DNA from: Rhodococcus sp. P-2 | GTDB taxonomy: Bacteria; Actinomycetota; Actinomycetes; Mycobacteriales; Mycobacteriaceae | Direction: 5' to 3' | DNA: 64,000 bases | Assembly: GCF_016598535.1 (NCBI RefSeq) | Contig: NZ_CP066779.1 | Coordinates: forward strand, 5,082,053-5,146,052 | Part shown: positions 45,322 through 55,784 of the stretch, in pieces | Position numbering within the stretch: position 1 is the first letter of the stretch | Layout: every line of letters starts with the position of its first letter | Made by a program: the position numbers and the translations under genes | The notes under the pieces: model-generated | Database searches by the model: none | The model's input: only the letters and a program-made list of their open reading frames with translations | Told to the model about the DNA's origin: nothing

Positions 45322-46696
45322 CGTCGGACTCCTTCTTGTCGTCGTCTGCGGATTCGGGTTCGACGTAAGCAGGGACAGGCGTGATAGTCACCCGGTCGAT
45401 ACGACGGCCGTCCATGCTGGTCACCCGCGCGATCCACTTGCCACGGGAATCGCCGGACGAGTCGACATCGGGCAACTCCACTTCGTCACCTTCGTCGGGG
45501 ATGCGCCCCAGTTCGGTGAGCACCAACCCACCGAGGGTGTCGTAGTCGCCTTCGGGGGCGGTGTATCCCGTCGCCGACGTGACCTCGTCGATGCGCAAGA
45601 GGCCGGAGCACGACCATCCGTCGCCGACGCGTTGTACGTCGAGTTCGGGTTCGTCGTGTTCGTCGCGCACATCGCCGACGATTTCCTCGATGAGGTCTTC
45701 CATCGTGACGATGCCGGCTGTTCCGCCGTATTCGTCGACGACAAGAGCGACCTGCATGCCGTCGGAGCGGATCCGCTCCATGACGGTGTCTCCGTCCAAG
45801 CTCGACGGCACGACCGGAACACGTTGCGCCAGACTGTCGACGCGCGTCGTGCGCCTGCGTTCCGCGGGAACGGTGAACGCGTGCTTGATGTGTACGACGC
45901 CGACCGTGTCGTCCAGATCGCCGCGGACGACGGGGAAGCGCGAGTAGCCGGTCCGCGACGCCGTCACGATGAGGTCTGCGACGGTGTCCGAGAGTTCCAG
46001 CGATTCGATCTTCACTCGCGGAGTCATCAGCTCTTCTGCGGTGCGGTCACCGAACTGCAGTGAACGGTCGACGAGCATCGCCGTGCCCTTGTCGATGGAC
46101 CCGCGCTGCGCGGACGTACGAACGAGTGACCCGAGTTCCTGCGGTGATCGCGCGGAGCGCAACTCTTCCGCAGGTTCGATGCCCAGGCGTCGCACGATCC
46201 AGTTGGCGGTTCCGTTGAGGCCGTTGATGGCCCACCGGAAGATCAGCGAGAAGCCTGCCTGCAGACCCGCAGTCGCGCGAGCAGTGGGCATCGGCTTGGA
46301 AATTGCGAGGTTCTTCGGTACGAGCTCACCGAAGATCATGGAGAACGAGGTCGCAAGCACCAGCGCCAAGATCAAAGACGTTGTGGAAGCGGCGGATTCA
46401 CCGAGTCCGACGGCCTTCGCGACCGGCGTGATGAACCGCGCCAGAACGGGCTCGGCCAGGTAACCGGTGATCAGGGTGGTGATCGTGATGCCGAGTTGGG
46501 CACCGGAGAGCTGGAACGAGAGCGTCTTGTGCGCGTGTTGAACCTGACGCGAGCGTCGGTCGCCGTCGCGAGCGGCTTCGTCGACGGTGCTGCGCTCGAG
46601 AGCAGTCAGCGAGAATTCGGCCGCCACGAAGAGGGCGGTGCCTGCAGTCAGCGCGATGAAGCCGAAGAGGCTGAGAATGGTGAAAACGATGTCCAT
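45314..46696 (-). CDS. CNNM/HlyC-CorC family membrane protein (Rv1842c-like)
   Basis: 460 aa. CNNM domain residues 1-195 (FVAAEFSLTALERSTVDEAA, SGAQLGITITTLITGYLAEPV, GELVPKNLAISKP), CBS pair about 210-335 (EELMTPRVKIESL, DEYGGTAGIVTMEDLIEEIVGDV), and a C-terminal CorC_HlyC domain about 350-435. It probably exports divalent cations. It is the first gene of a run continuing through 44233 and 43351, preceded by a 311-bp structured intergenic region. Order with guaB1 and gnd matches Rv1841c-Rv1844c. Confidence 0.88.
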   Translation of the reverse strand: MDIVFTILSLFGFIALTAGTALFVAAEFSLTALERSTVDEAARDGDRRSRQVQHAHKTLSFQLSGAQLGITITTLITGYLAEPVLARFITPVAKAVGLGESAASTTSLILALVLATSFSMIFGELVPKNLAISKPMPTARATAGLQAGFSLIFRWAINGLNGTANWIVRRLGIEPAEELRSARSPQELGSLVRTSAQRGSIDKGTAMLVDRSLQFGDRTAEELMTPRVKIESLELSDTVADLIVTASRTGYSRFPVVRGDLDDTVGVVHIKHAFTVPAERRRTTRVDSLAQRVPVVPSSLDGDTVMERIRSDGMQVALVVDEYGGTAGIVTMEDLIEEIVGDVRDEHDEPELDVQRVGDGWSCSGLLRIDEVTSATGYTAPEGDYDTLGGLVLTELGRIPDEGDEVELPDVDSSGDSRGKWIARVTSMDGRRIDRVTITPVPAYVEPESADDDKKESDDE

Positions 46697-46887
46697 GTGT
46701 CATCGCCACCTGAGGTGTGCACGGGGGCCGCCGGGTTTGTCTCCCGGCTCGCTAGAGGAGCCCTCCGAACCGGCGGAATCAGACGATTCCTCGGATAAAA
46801 CGACGGGTGTAGCGCCGGGTAAGTGTGTGGGTGCCTCGGGCACCGGGTTCCTCTCGTCAGAGCCGAGGATTTCTCGGCTGTAGCGGG

Positions 46888-46933
46888 CTCGGTCGGGTCG
46901 CCGAAGGGCACCCGACCGAGTTTTATTTCTTGT
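46888..46933 (+). terminator. Intrinsic terminator pointing to the plus strand with no gene upstream
   Basis: CTCGGTCGGGT (46888-46898) pairs with ACCCGACCGAG (46910-46920) around a short loop, followed by TTTTATTTCTTGTTT. The U-tract is on the plus strand only, yet both neighbouring genes are on the minus strand. It therefore suggests a plus-strand small RNA within about 46700-46930, or an anti-readthrough element. Confidence 0.6.
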
Positions 46934-46949
46934 TTACGGATCCAATGAT

Positions 46950-46989
46950 ACCGGCGGGTGCCCGGGAGTAGGGACCCGAGCACCCGCCG
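46950..46989 (-). terminator. Terminator hairpin after guaB1
   Basis: CCGGCGGGTGCCCGGG and CCCGAGCACCCGCCG pair almost perfectly, 18 bp after the guaB1 stop on the minus strand, followed by TATCATTGG, a weak U-tract. Confidence 0.65.
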
Positions 46990-47007
46990 ACTGTCACAGA
47001 ACGTGGT

Positions 47008-48447
<1,440 letters not shown>

Positions 48448-49329
48448 TCACGAGCCTACCGTCGATTCCGCCGTGGCGCCCTCGGTATCGCGCGCTTGGG
48501 AGCGGGAGAGGGCGATCGTGGTCATGATCATGACGGCGACGGCGCACCCGATGAGAGCAATTCCGGGACCGTCCACGCGGAGGCGTTCGTCCAGCACCGT
48601 CATCCCCAGGAAGATGGCTGCGATCGGCTCGCCGATCGTCAGGGCGGGTAGCGACGCCGACAGCGGTCCGACCTGGAAGGCGCGTTGCTGGAGGTAGACC
48701 CCGATGGCGCCCGAGGCGATCAGCGCCCAGGTCTGCCACGCCGAAATCACTCCGACGACGCCGTGTCCGAGTAGGTCGGTGACGTACTTGGTGAATGCGA
48801 CCGCCACACCGTAGAAGATGCCGGCCGCGGAGCCGAGAAGCAGTGCGCGCCAACCGCCGTCGAGTTTCGACAGGCCGCCGATGGTCGCAATCACGGCGAC
48901 TGCGACCGTGATCGTCAGGGGTACAGCCCAATCCGACCACGGTGCATTGCTGTCGCCCTCGGTGGGATCGCCGACCACGAGGAAGATCGCCAACGAAATC
49001 GCGAGCATGATCGCCAGTGACCACGCCGAACGGGTGATGCGGATTCCCGAGAACTTGGCCGAGAGCGGCAGAGCAAACAAGAGCGAGGTCACGATCAGCG
49101 GCTGCACCACCAACACCGAACCCAACGACAGTGCAACGGCCTGCATGACGTAACCGCCGCCGTCACCGATCAATCCGGCCCACCACCGAGGACTCCGGAT
49201 CAGCGACGCCACCAACGCCTCGCCTTCGGGAACCGCCGACGCTGCGCGCTGCTGAGCGACCGAAGCGCACGCGAAGAGCAGTGCAGCGAGAAGTGCGCAG
49301 AGAACCGAGATCAGTGGAAGATCACCCAT
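48448..49329 (-). CDS. DMT-superfamily (EamA-like) transporter
   Basis: 293 aa from the ATG at 49329; the frame continues upstream into the helicase gene but MGDLPLISVLCALLAALLFACAS is a normal transporter start. About nine to ten membrane helices, with the two-repeat EamA pattern (FACASVAQQRA in the first half, GVVGVISAWQTWALIASGAIGVYLQQRAF in the second). The substrate is unknown. It is separated by 4 bp from the upstream helicase gene and 3 bp from guaB1, so all three may share a transcript. Confidence 0.85.
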   Translation of the reverse strand: MGDLPLISVLCALLAALLFACASVAQQRAASAVPEGEALVASLIRSPRWWAGLIGDGGGYVMQAVALSLGSVLVVQPLIVTSLLFALPLSAKFSGIRITRSAWSLAIMLAISLAIFLVVGDPTEGDSNAPWSDWAVPLTITVAVAVIATIGGLSKLDGGWRALLLGSAAGIFYGVAVAFTKYVTDLLGHGVVGVISAWQTWALIASGAIGVYLQQRAFQVGPLSASLPALTIGEPIAAIFLGMTVLDERLRVDGPGIALIGCAVAVMIMTTIALSRSQARDTEGATAESTVGS

Positions 49330-49333
49330 GTCC

Positions 49334-50836
49334 TCAGTGTGCGCGCTTGCCCGCCCGATTTCCGGCAGACGGCTTTCCTGCGCCGGGTGCGCCGCGACGC
49401 GGAGCCAAGCCCTTGGACGCCAGACGCTCCGAACGAGTCGGGACCGGGGTGCCGTCCGCACGGATCTTCTTCACACTCTTGGGATCGGTGACCCGACGCG
49501 AGGAGGCGGCTCGTTTGTCGCCGTCCTTCTTCATCCGGCCTCCGGCAGCGGTCCGGCCTGCAGTGTCGTGTTCCTGACGGCCACGCTTGGCGGTGTGCTT
49601 GACGGCGACCGTCGTATCGGGAGCCTCGACCGGAATTCCCGTCGGTTCCATCGCTCCGGTGATGCGCGTGAGTTCCAGATCGTCCGGACGAACCCGCACA
49701 CCGTGAACCTTGATGCCTGCCTGCTTGGTCAACTTCTCGACCGCATCACGTTCTTCGTCGGTGACGATGGTGACGACGACGCCCGATTCGCCGGCGCGTG
49801 CCGTCCGGCCGGCCCGGTGCAGGTAGTCCTTCGCCTCGGCCGGGGGATCGACGTGAACCACGAGCGTCACGTCGTCCACATGGATTCCGCGGGCTGCCAC
49901 GTCGGTGGCGACCAGGACAGGAGTTGTCCCGTCGGAGAACGACGCGAGAGTCTTGGTCCGGTTGTTCTGTGTCTTGCCGCCGTGCAGAGCCCCGGCCGAG
50001 ACACCGATCAAATGCAGTTGCTGCGCAAGACGATCCACGCCGTGCTTGGTCTTGACGAACATGATGGTCCGCCCCGCCCGTGAAGCGATATGTGCGACAA
50101 CGGATCTCTTGTCGTCACGATCGACGAAGAGCAGGTGATGCTCCATGGTCGAGACGGTGGCAACCGGGGGAGCAGTCGAGTGCGATGCCGGATTGCGCAG
50201 GTAACCCGCGACCAGATCGTCGACCTTGCCGTCGAGGGTTGCCGAGAAGAGAAGACGCTGACCATCTTTCGGTGTCGTGTCGAGAATCTTCGCGACCTCG
50301 TCGATGAAACCCATGTCTGCCATGTGGTCGGCTTCGTCGATGGTCGTGATCACCACGTCGTCGAGAATCACCGACTTCTGCTCGAGTAGGTCGAGTAGAC
50401 GGCCTGGGGTCGCGATGAGTAGATCGACACCTCTGGTCAGGATGTCTGCCTGGCGCTTGATCGGAACGCCACCGACCGCATTGGCCACACGCAAACCGAT
50501 CTCGGTAGCGGCGTCGTCGAGTGCTTTGTGAATCTGGATCGCCAGTTCGCGGGTGGGAGCGAGCACCAAACCGCGCGGACGATTCCGCTTGCTGGCCCCG
50601 CCCTTGAGGCGCACCAACATCGGAAGCCCGAAGGCCAAGGTCTTTCCGGAACCCGTCGCGCCGCGCCCGAGAACATCCCGGCCGGCAAGGACGTCAGGGA
50701 TGGTGGCCGACTGAATGGGGAAGGGAGCGTCGATGCCGTTTCGGCGCAACGCGTGCACCATCACGGCGGGGATTCCGAGGTCGACGAACGAACGCCCTTC
50801 GGTCGAGGTGGGCGAGTCGATCGTCGATTCCTGCAT
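49334..50836 (-). CDS. DEAD-box RNA helicase (RhlE-like)
   Basis: 500 aa. Q motif FPIQSATIPDVLAG, motif I GATGSGKT, motif II DEAD in TIDEADHMADMGF, motif III SAT, and motif [12 protein letters not shown], all intact. The C-terminal 90 residues are basic and disordered (HTAKRGRQEHDTAG, ending KPSAGNRAGKRAH) and probably bind RNA. DEAD-box helicases remodel structured RNA in ribosome assembly and decay. It is a close paralogue of the helicase at 52574-54544, with a different tail. Confidence 0.92.
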   Translation of the reverse strand: MQESTIDSPTSTEGRSFVDLGIPAVMVHALRRNGIDAPFPIQSATIPDVLAGRDVLGRGATGSGKTLAFGLPMLVRLKGGASKRNRPRGLVLAPTRELAIQIHKALDDAATEIGLRVANAVGGVPIKRQADILTRGVDLLIATPGRLLDLLEQKSVILDDVVITTIDEADHMADMGFIDEVAKILDTTPKDGQRLLFSATLDGKVDDLVAGYLRNPASHSTAPPVATVSTMEHHLLFVDRDDKRSVVAHIASRAGRTIMFVKTKHGVDRLAQQLHLIGVSAGALHGGKTQNNRTKTLASFSDGTTPVLVATDVAARGIHVDDVTLVVHVDPPAEAKDYLHRAGRTARAGESGVVVTIVTDEERDAVEKLTKQAGIKVHGVRVRPDDLELTRITGAMEPTGIPVEAPDTTVAVKHTAKRGRQEHDTAGRTAAGGRMKKDGDKRAASSRRVTDPKSVKKIRADGTPVPTRSERLASKGLAPRRGAPGAGKPSAGNRAGKRAH

Positions 50837-50849
50837 TTGTCCAGGCTAC

Positions 50850-50891
50850 CGGGTATCGGTAGAGGCAGATGACCGCAACTACCGATACCCG
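50850..50891 (-). terminator. Hairpin after gnd
   Basis: CGGGTATCGGTAG (50850-50862) is the exact reverse complement of CTACCGATACCCG (50879-50891), with a 16-nt loop. It lies 8 bp after the gnd stop on the minus strand. There is no clear U-tract. Confidence 0.65.
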
Positions 50892-50898
50892 CTGTGAA

Positions 50899-52356
50899 TC
50901 AGGCCTCGATTTCGCTGCGGTCACCGCTCCACAGCGTGTGGAACTTGCCCGGCTTGTCGATGCGCTCGTAGGTGTGCGCGCCGAAGAAGTCGCGCTGACC
51001 CTGAGTCAGGGCAGCCGGCAGACGCTCCGCACGCAGACCGTCGTAGTACGAGAGCGAGGATGCGAACGCCGGTACCGGAATGCCGAGCATCGTCGCGGTG
51101 GCGACCACGCGGCGCCAGCTGTCGATGCCTGCCTCGATGGCCTCGCGGAAGTACGGCGCCAGGATCAAGCTCGGCAGGCTCGGATCTGCGTCGAATGCAT
51201 CCTTGATGCGGTTGAGGAACTGCGCACGGATGATGCAGCCACCGCGCCAGATCGTTGCCAGGTCGGCAGGCTTGAGGTTCCAGTCGTACTCGGCGCTGCC
51301 GGCAGCGATCTGATCGAAGCCCTGCGCGTATGCCACGATCTTCGACGCGTACAGCGCTGCCTGGATGTCGGCGGCGAACTGCTCGGCGTCAGCAGGCTTG
51401 TCGCCGAGAGAACCGGCAGCCAGACCCTGCGCCTGAGCTGCGGCGCGCTGGTTGCGGCTACCGGACAGTGCGCGAGCAAACACGGCCTCGGCGATACCGG
51501 TGACCGGTACACCCAGATCGAGAGCGGACTTGACCGTCCAGCGGCCCGTGCCCTTCTGCTCGGCAGCGTCGACGATGACGTCGACCAACGGCTTGCCCGT
51601 CTCGGCGTCGACCTGGCGGAGCACCTCGGCGGTGATCTCGATCAGGTAGGACTCGAGCGTGCCCTTGTTCCACTCGGTGAAGACGTCCGCGACCTGACCG
51701 GCGTCGTAGCCCAGCGCGTCACGGAAGAGGTTGTACGCCTCGCCGATGAGCTGCATGTCGGCGTACTCGATGCCGTTGTGCACCATCTTGACGAAGTGAC
51801 CGCTGCCGTCGGGGCCGATATGCGTGCAGCACGGGGTGCCGTCGACGTGAGCGGAGATGGACTCGAGAAGCGGGCCGAGAGCCTCGTACGACTCCTTCGG
51901 GCCGCCGGGCATGATCGACGGGCCGTTGAGTGCGCCTTCCTCGCCACCGGAGATACCAGCGCCGACGAAGTGCAGTCCGCGGGCACGGATCGCTGCTTCA
52001 CGACGGATCGTGTCGGTGTACAGCGAGTTGCCGCCGTCGATGATGATGTCGCCGGGCTCCATGGCGTTCGCGAGCTCTTCGATGACAGCATCGGTCGGGG
52101 CGCCTGCCTTGACCATGATCAGAACGCGTCGCGGCTTCTGCAGTGCGGCAACAAACTCTTCGACGGTCTCGGTGCGCACGAAATCGCCCTCGGAACCATG
52201 CTCGGCGATCAAAGCATCGGTCTTCGCGATGCTGCGGTTGTGCAGGGCAACGGTGTGACCGTGGCGGGCGAAATTGCGGGCAATATTCGAACCCATGACG
52301 GCCAGGCCGGTGACGCCGATCTGAGCTCGGGGTGATTCGGTGCTAGTGGTTGACAT
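50899..52356 (-). CDS. gnd: 6-phosphogluconate dehydrogenase, decarboxylating (NADP)
   Basis: 485 aa from the ATG at 52356, preceded by GAGAGGGAAAG; the frame stays open to 52464 without such a site. NADP motif GLAVMGSNIARNFARHG, then NRS with IAKTD, the substrate signature GISGGEEGALNGPSIMPGG, and KMVHNGIEYADMQLIGEAY with the catalytic Lys. It makes ribulose-5-phosphate, CO2 and NADPH in the pentose phosphate pathway. Length matches Gnd1 (Rv1844c), the long NADP-dependent type. Confidence 0.96.
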   Translation of the reverse strand: MSTTSTESPRAQIGVTGLAVMGSNIARNFARHGHTVALHNRSIAKTDALIAEHGSEGDFVRTETVEEFVAALQKPRRVLIMVKAGAPTDAVIEELANAMEPGDIIIDGGNSLYTDTIRREAAIRARGLHFVGAGISGGEEGALNGPSIMPGGPKESYEALGPLLESISAHVDGTPCCTHIGPDGSGHFVKMVHNGIEYADMQLIGEAYNLFRDALGYDAGQVADVFTEWNKGTLESYLIEITAEVLRQVDAETGKPLVDVIVDAAEQKGTGRWTVKSALDLGVPVTGIAEAVFARALSGSRNQRAAAQAQGLAAGSLGDKPADAEQFAADIQAALYASKIVAYAQGFDQIAAGSAEYDWNLKPADLATIWRGGCIIRAQFLNRIKDAFDADPSLPSLILAPYFREAIEAGIDSWRRVVATATMLGIPVPAFASSLSYYDGLRAERLPAALTQGQRDFFGAHTYERIDKPGKFHTLWSGDRSEIEA

Positions 52357-52452
52357 GCTTACAGCTTTCCCTCTCGGTCCGCGGCTGTGAAATCCTGCGC
52401 TGTGCGCAGCCGGAAACTGTGCGGCCGCGACGCGCGTGAACATCAGACCGTG

Positions 52453-52502
52453 CATACAAAACACGGATGCAGATCACTTTAATTGCAGTGACCTGCATCC
52501 GT
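52453..52502 (-). terminator. Terminator of the RG-rich helicase gene
   Basis: On the minus strand, ACGGATGCAG-g-TCACT pairs with AGTGA-t-CTGCATCCGT (52502-52463) around TGCAATTAA-type loop bases, followed by GTTTTGTATG. It is a good intrinsic terminator 72 bp after the stop at 52574, separating that gene from gnd. Confidence 0.85.
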
Positions 52503-52573
52503 CTCGATACAGCTTCCGGCGCAGCCGGAAGGTTCTCAGTGTTCAGTTGTCGAGCCGCAGCTCAGCGTAGGTA

Positions 52574-54544
52574 TTACCGCTGATCGCGCTTCGGGCCGTC
52601 GAATCCGTCATAGCTACGACGGTCGGTGCGGCTGCGGAAGCCACCACCACTGGTCGAGGCTGCGCGGTTGTCGCCACCGTCACGATTGCCCTGGTATCCA
52701 CCGGAGGAGCGGTTGCCCTGGTAACCGGTCGAGGGGCGGCTGTCGCGATCACCGTACGAGCGGTTGTTGTCGCGGTTGCCCTGGTAGCCACCACCGGAAG
52801 AGCGGTTGCCCTGGTAACCGCCGCGGCTCTCGCCGTCGCGGCTTCCCTGGTAGCCACCACCGGAAGAGCGGTTGCCCTGGTAGCCCGTCGACGGGCGACT
52901 GTCGCGGTCTCCGTAGGACGGGCGGCTGTCGCGGTTGCCCTGGTAACCACCGCTGGAGCGGTCACCCTGGTATCCGGCGGAAGAACGGTTGCCCTGGTAT
53001 CCGCCGCGGCTCTCGCCGTCACGGCTTCCCTGGTATCCACCCGACGAGCGGTTTCCTTGGTATCCGGTAGAGGGGCGGCTGTCGCGGTTGCCCTGGTAAC
53101 CACCGCTGGAGCGGTCACCCTGGTATCCGCCGCGGCTCTCGCCGTCACGATTGCCCTGGTATCCACCCGAGGAGCGGTTGCCCTGGTATCCACCGGAGGC
53201 GCGGTTGCCCTGGTAGCCGCCGCGGCTTCCGCCACGATCACCGAAGGAGCGCTCGCCACGAGAAGAGCTCTCGCGCAACGGTTCTCCGGTCGGCTTCTTG
53301 GCGCCGGTGATGCGTGCCAGTTCAGCAGAACCCGGGGTGACAGCAACGGCTGCGGCGTTGACGCCGGCCATTCCGGTCAAACGCTTGAACTGACGCTTCT
53401 GGTTGGGCAGCACGATGGCGACAACGGTGCCCTTCTCGCCGGCGCGCGCGGTACGACCTGCGCGGTGCAGGTAGTCCTTGTGATCGGCCGGGGGATCGAC
53501 GTGAACGACGAGGTCGATGCCGTCGACGTGGATACCGCGCGCTGCGACGTCCGTCGCGACGAGGACCGGGGTGCGGCCGTTCTTGAAACGCTCGAGGACG
53601 CGGGTGCGCTGGTTCTGGGCCTTGCCGCCGTGAAGCGACTCGGCAGCGATACCGACTGCACGGAGGCGGTCGGTGATTCCCTCGCAACCGAGCTTGGTGC
53701 GGGCGAACATGATCGTGCGTCCGTCACGGGCACCGATCTCGGCGAGGACGGAATCCTTCTGTCCACGGTCGACGAGGAGGACGTAGTGCTCCATCGTGTC
53801 GACGCTCGCGCGGCCGTCTTCGGTGGAGTGGGTGACGTGGTTGGCCAGGAACTGACGAACCAGCGACTGGACCTCACGGTCGAGGGTCGCCGAGAACAGC
53901 AGGCGCTGTCCGTCTGCGGGGGTCTCACCGAGGATCGAGCGAACCTCGGGCAGGAAGCCCATGTCCGCCATCTGGTCGGCTTCGTCGAGTGCGGTGATTT
54001 CCACCGAGTCGAGGATGCAGGTGCCCTGACGCAGGTGGTCGCCGAGACGACCCGGCGTTGCGACGAGGACGTCGACGCCGCGGCGAAGCTGATCGACCTG
54101 CTTGGCGAAGGGCGTTCCACCGACAGCGGGACGAACCGTCAGTCCGAGTGCACCGGCATACGAGTTCAGGGAGTCGACCACCTGGAAAGCAAGCTCACGG
54201 GTGGGGACGAGCACGAGAGCGCGGGGACGCTTGGCGGCCGGGCGATCTTCGTGGCGCGAGAGGCGGGTCAGCATCGGCAGGCCGAAGGCGAGAGTCTTGC
54301 CCGATCCGGTCTGTGCGCGGCCGAGAACGTTGGTTCCGGCGAGCGCGTCCGGGATGGACTGCGCCTGAATGGGAGACGGAACGGTGATGGAGTTGCGCGC
54401 CAATGCGGCAACAAGCTGCTCGGGCAGGCCGATCTCGGCGAAGGTGATACCCGGCTCGGTGGCGACTGCTTCTTCGGCAGCGGGGGTGTTGACGGTGGGG
54501 TCTTCGATGTTCTCGGAAGACGACATTTGGACAGCGTTGGTCAC
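52574..54544 (-). CDS. DEAD-box RNA helicase with long Gly-Tyr-Gln/Arg-Gly repeat tail
   Basis: 656 aa from the GTG at 54544, which has GGAGAGG 7 nt upstream; the ATG six codons later (54526) is an alternative. Helicase core residues 1-430: [26 protein letters not shown] in [16 protein letters not shown] and [10 protein letters not shown]. The remaining 210 residues are about twenty variations on [18 protein letters not shown], a disordered RNA-binding, RGG-like tail. A possible promoter (TATAAC at 54693-54688) gives a 5' UTR near 137 nt. This combination is typical of cold-shock/RNP-granule helicases such as RhlE or CsdA. Confidence 0.92.
   Translation of the reverse strand: MTNAVQMSSSENIEDPTVNTPAAEEAVATEPGITFAEIGLPEQLVAALARNSITVPSPIQAQSIPDALAGTNVLGRAQTGSGKTLAFGLPMLTRLSRHEDRPAAKRPRALVLVPTRELAFQVVDSLNSYAGALGLTVRPAVGGTPFAKQVDQLRRGVDVLVATPGRLGDHLRQGTCILDSVEITALDEADQMADMGFLPEVRSILGETPADGQRLLFSATLDREVQSLVRQFLANHVTHSTEDGRASVDTMEHYVLLVDRGQKDSVLAEIGARDGRTIMFARTKLGCEGITDRLRAVGIAAESLHGGKAQNQRTRVLERFKNGRTPVLVATDVAARGIHVDGIDLVVHVDPPADHKDYLHRAGRTARAGEKGTVVAIVLPNQKRQFKRLTGMAGVNAAAVAVTPGSAELARITGAKKPTGEPLRESSSRGERSFGDRGGSRGGYQGNRASGGYQGNRSSGGYQGNRDGESRGGYQGDRSSGGYQGNRDSRPSTGYQGNRSSGGYQGSRDGESRGGYQGNRSSAGYQGDRSSGGYQGNRDSRPSYGDRDSRPSTGYQGNRSSGGGYQGSRDGESRGGYQGNRSSGGGYQGNRDNNRSYGDRDSRPSTGYQGNRSSGGYQGNRDGGDNRAASTSGGGFRSRTDRRSYDGFDGPKRDQR
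52650..53235 (-). repeat. Degenerate tandem repeats encoding the GYQGNR tail
   Basis: Units of about 24-30 bp built around GGTTGCCCTGGTA(A/T)CC on the plus strand recur some twenty times, with small insertions such as CTGTCGCGATC. They all lie in frame of the helicase gene. They are protein-coding repeats; the spacing is irregular, and no flanking cas genes exist. Confidence 0.85.
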
Positions 54545-54687
54545 GCGGAAACCTCTCCGGACTACGGGCACGTCGCGGAGCGGAAGAAGCCATGCTGAAA
54601 TACACGACACAGTTCGCAAAGGGACGAGCCAGGGCACATGTCACCTGGCAATCCGAACGCATACTGCGGGGAATTGGGCTGTGTGCC

Positions 54688-54724
54688 GTTATATGTTGAC
54701 GGACCACGATGGTGGCCGTGGTCC
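54688..54724 (-). promoter_or_regulatory. Putative promoter and inverted repeat of the RG-rich helicase
   Basis: On the minus strand TATAAC (54693-54688) could be a -10 element, and directly upstream is a perfect 8-bp inverted repeat GGACCACG...CGTGGTCC (54701-54708 and 54717-54724) over the -35 region. It may be an operator. The region 54545-54805 is otherwise non-coding leader/promoter. Confidence 0.4.
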
Positions 54725-54805
54725 ACTCTACGCCACCGGCGACACCGAAGTCAGGTAACCCCGCCTGTGACCTGCACTACTACACGTGGTTGCGCTGGTC
54801 AAGAC

Positions 54806-55759
54806 TCAGTATGCGTTGAAAAGCAGGCGAAGTTCGGTGAGCCAGGGCACTGCTACCGCCACGGTGGGCACCACAAGAATTGCAACCGCCCCCAGATACG
54901 CAAAAACTGCGATCCGAGGATCGGCATCGTCAGCGGAGAGGCGCTGCACTCGAATGAGCGTCGACGGACCACCTGCTGCCATCGCTCCGCGGGGTGCTGT
55001 CGATCCGGCACACGCGACCAGGGCTCGCGCCAGGGGAGTAGGGCCGGTGGCGCGCACAGCTGAATCGTCGGCGAGCAACTCCACCAGGAGCTGTACCGAT
55101 CCCAGAGCCGACTTGCTACGGACGAAACGGGGAAACGCGTGATTGACAGCGGTGAACGCCTCGAGTACCAGGTCGTGACGCGCCCGCAAATGTGAGCGTT
55201 CGTGCGTCAGGATGGCCTTGACCTCGGCATGATCGAGGTTCTGCAAAGTGCCTTGACTGAGAACCACGCGTTGGCGCAGGCCCGGTAGGCAGTAGGCGAT
55301 CGGTTCGTCCACGTCCAACACTCGCAGGTCGGGTGTGCGTTCCACCGAGGCGGGCATGGCACAGTCGTCGAGAAGGTCTACCAAGACGCGGTGCCGTGCA
55401 CGGCGTCGTCGGGTCCTGACCGCGACCTGGATGATCGAGAAGATCAGCTTGGCGCCGATCAGGAGCGTCAGAGCAAAAACAACCACGTACAGAATCCACA
55501 GTGGCAACCCGAGTGCATCGATCTCGGCAGTCGGAGCCGTCGTCGGCCTACCGTCGGCGCCGGGAACGAGCAGCTGGCTGGCAATGGCCAGGCCCGAGCT
55601 GAATGCCGACAACACCGCAGCAATTGCGACGGCTTGCCACAGAACCAAAGCCGCGCGTGGAGCGCGGTAAGGCCACGTGGAGCGGCTCAGGAGTGCGGGA
55701 ACCGGACCGGCCAGCAACAAGGCAAGCAGTCCGAAAACCAGCGCAGTAGTGGCGTTCAT
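54806..55759 (-). CDS. blaR: BlaR1/MecR1-like M56 membrane metallopeptidase (Rv1845c-like)
   Basis: 317 aa. Several membrane helices (about residues 2-25, 34-55, 90-112 and near the C-terminus 275-300) flank a cytoplasmic M56 domain with the zinc motif LTHERSHLRARHD and, downstream, ELLADDSAVR with the third ligand Glu/Asp. There is no penicillin-binding sensor domain, so this is the short actinobacterial form. It is 25 bp downstream of blaI on the same strand, and presumably cleaves or antagonises BlaI after cell-wall stress. Confidence 0.88.
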   Translation of the reverse strand: MNATTALVFGLLALLLAGPVPALLSRSTWPYRAPRAALVLWQAVAIAAVLSAFSSGLAIASQLLVPGADGRPTTAPTAEIDALGLPLWILYVVVFALTLLIGAKLIFSIIQVAVRTRRRRARHRVLVDLLDDCAMPASVERTPDLRVLDVDEPIAYCLPGLRQRVVLSQGTLQNLDHAEVKAILTHERSHLRARHDLVLEAFTAVNHAFPRFVRSKSALGSVQLLVELLADDSAVRATGPTPLARALVACAGSTAPRGAMAAGGPSTLIRVQRLSADDADPRIAVFAYLGAVAILVVPTVAVAVPWLTELRLLFNAY

Positions 55760-55784
55760 GTCCTACACATCATGCACGACGAAA

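Larger units (their letters stand above)
46697..47007. other. Structured intergenic region between guaB1 and the CNNM operon
   Basis: 311 bases without a gene but with many strong inverted repeats: the guaB1 terminator hairpin (46950-46989), a plus-strand terminator (46888-46933), AGCCGAGGATTTCTCGGCT (46861-46879), GTGCCTCGGGCAC (46831-46843) and others. It must carry the CNNM promoter and leader on the minus strand. I compared it by eye with M-box and manganese riboswitches and found no match. Confidence 0.5.

Noticed and set aside
46697..46887. M-box or manganese riboswitch before the CNNM genes
   Set aside because: The region is highly structured, but the invariant motifs I know for these classes are not found on either strand.
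52650..53235. CRISPR-like array of short repeats
   Set aside because: Repeats are irregular, have no unique spacers of constant length, stay in frame with the helicase and encode GYQGNR units; no cas genes.
53057..54598. 513-codon open frame antisense to the RG-rich helicase
   Set aside because: Shadow frame; helicase motifs on the minus strand are intact.
54545..54637. Longer helicase N-terminus starting at 54637
   Set aside because: Translated sequence is hydrophobic/Arg-rich without homology, and the GTG at 54544 has GGAGAGG at proper spacing.
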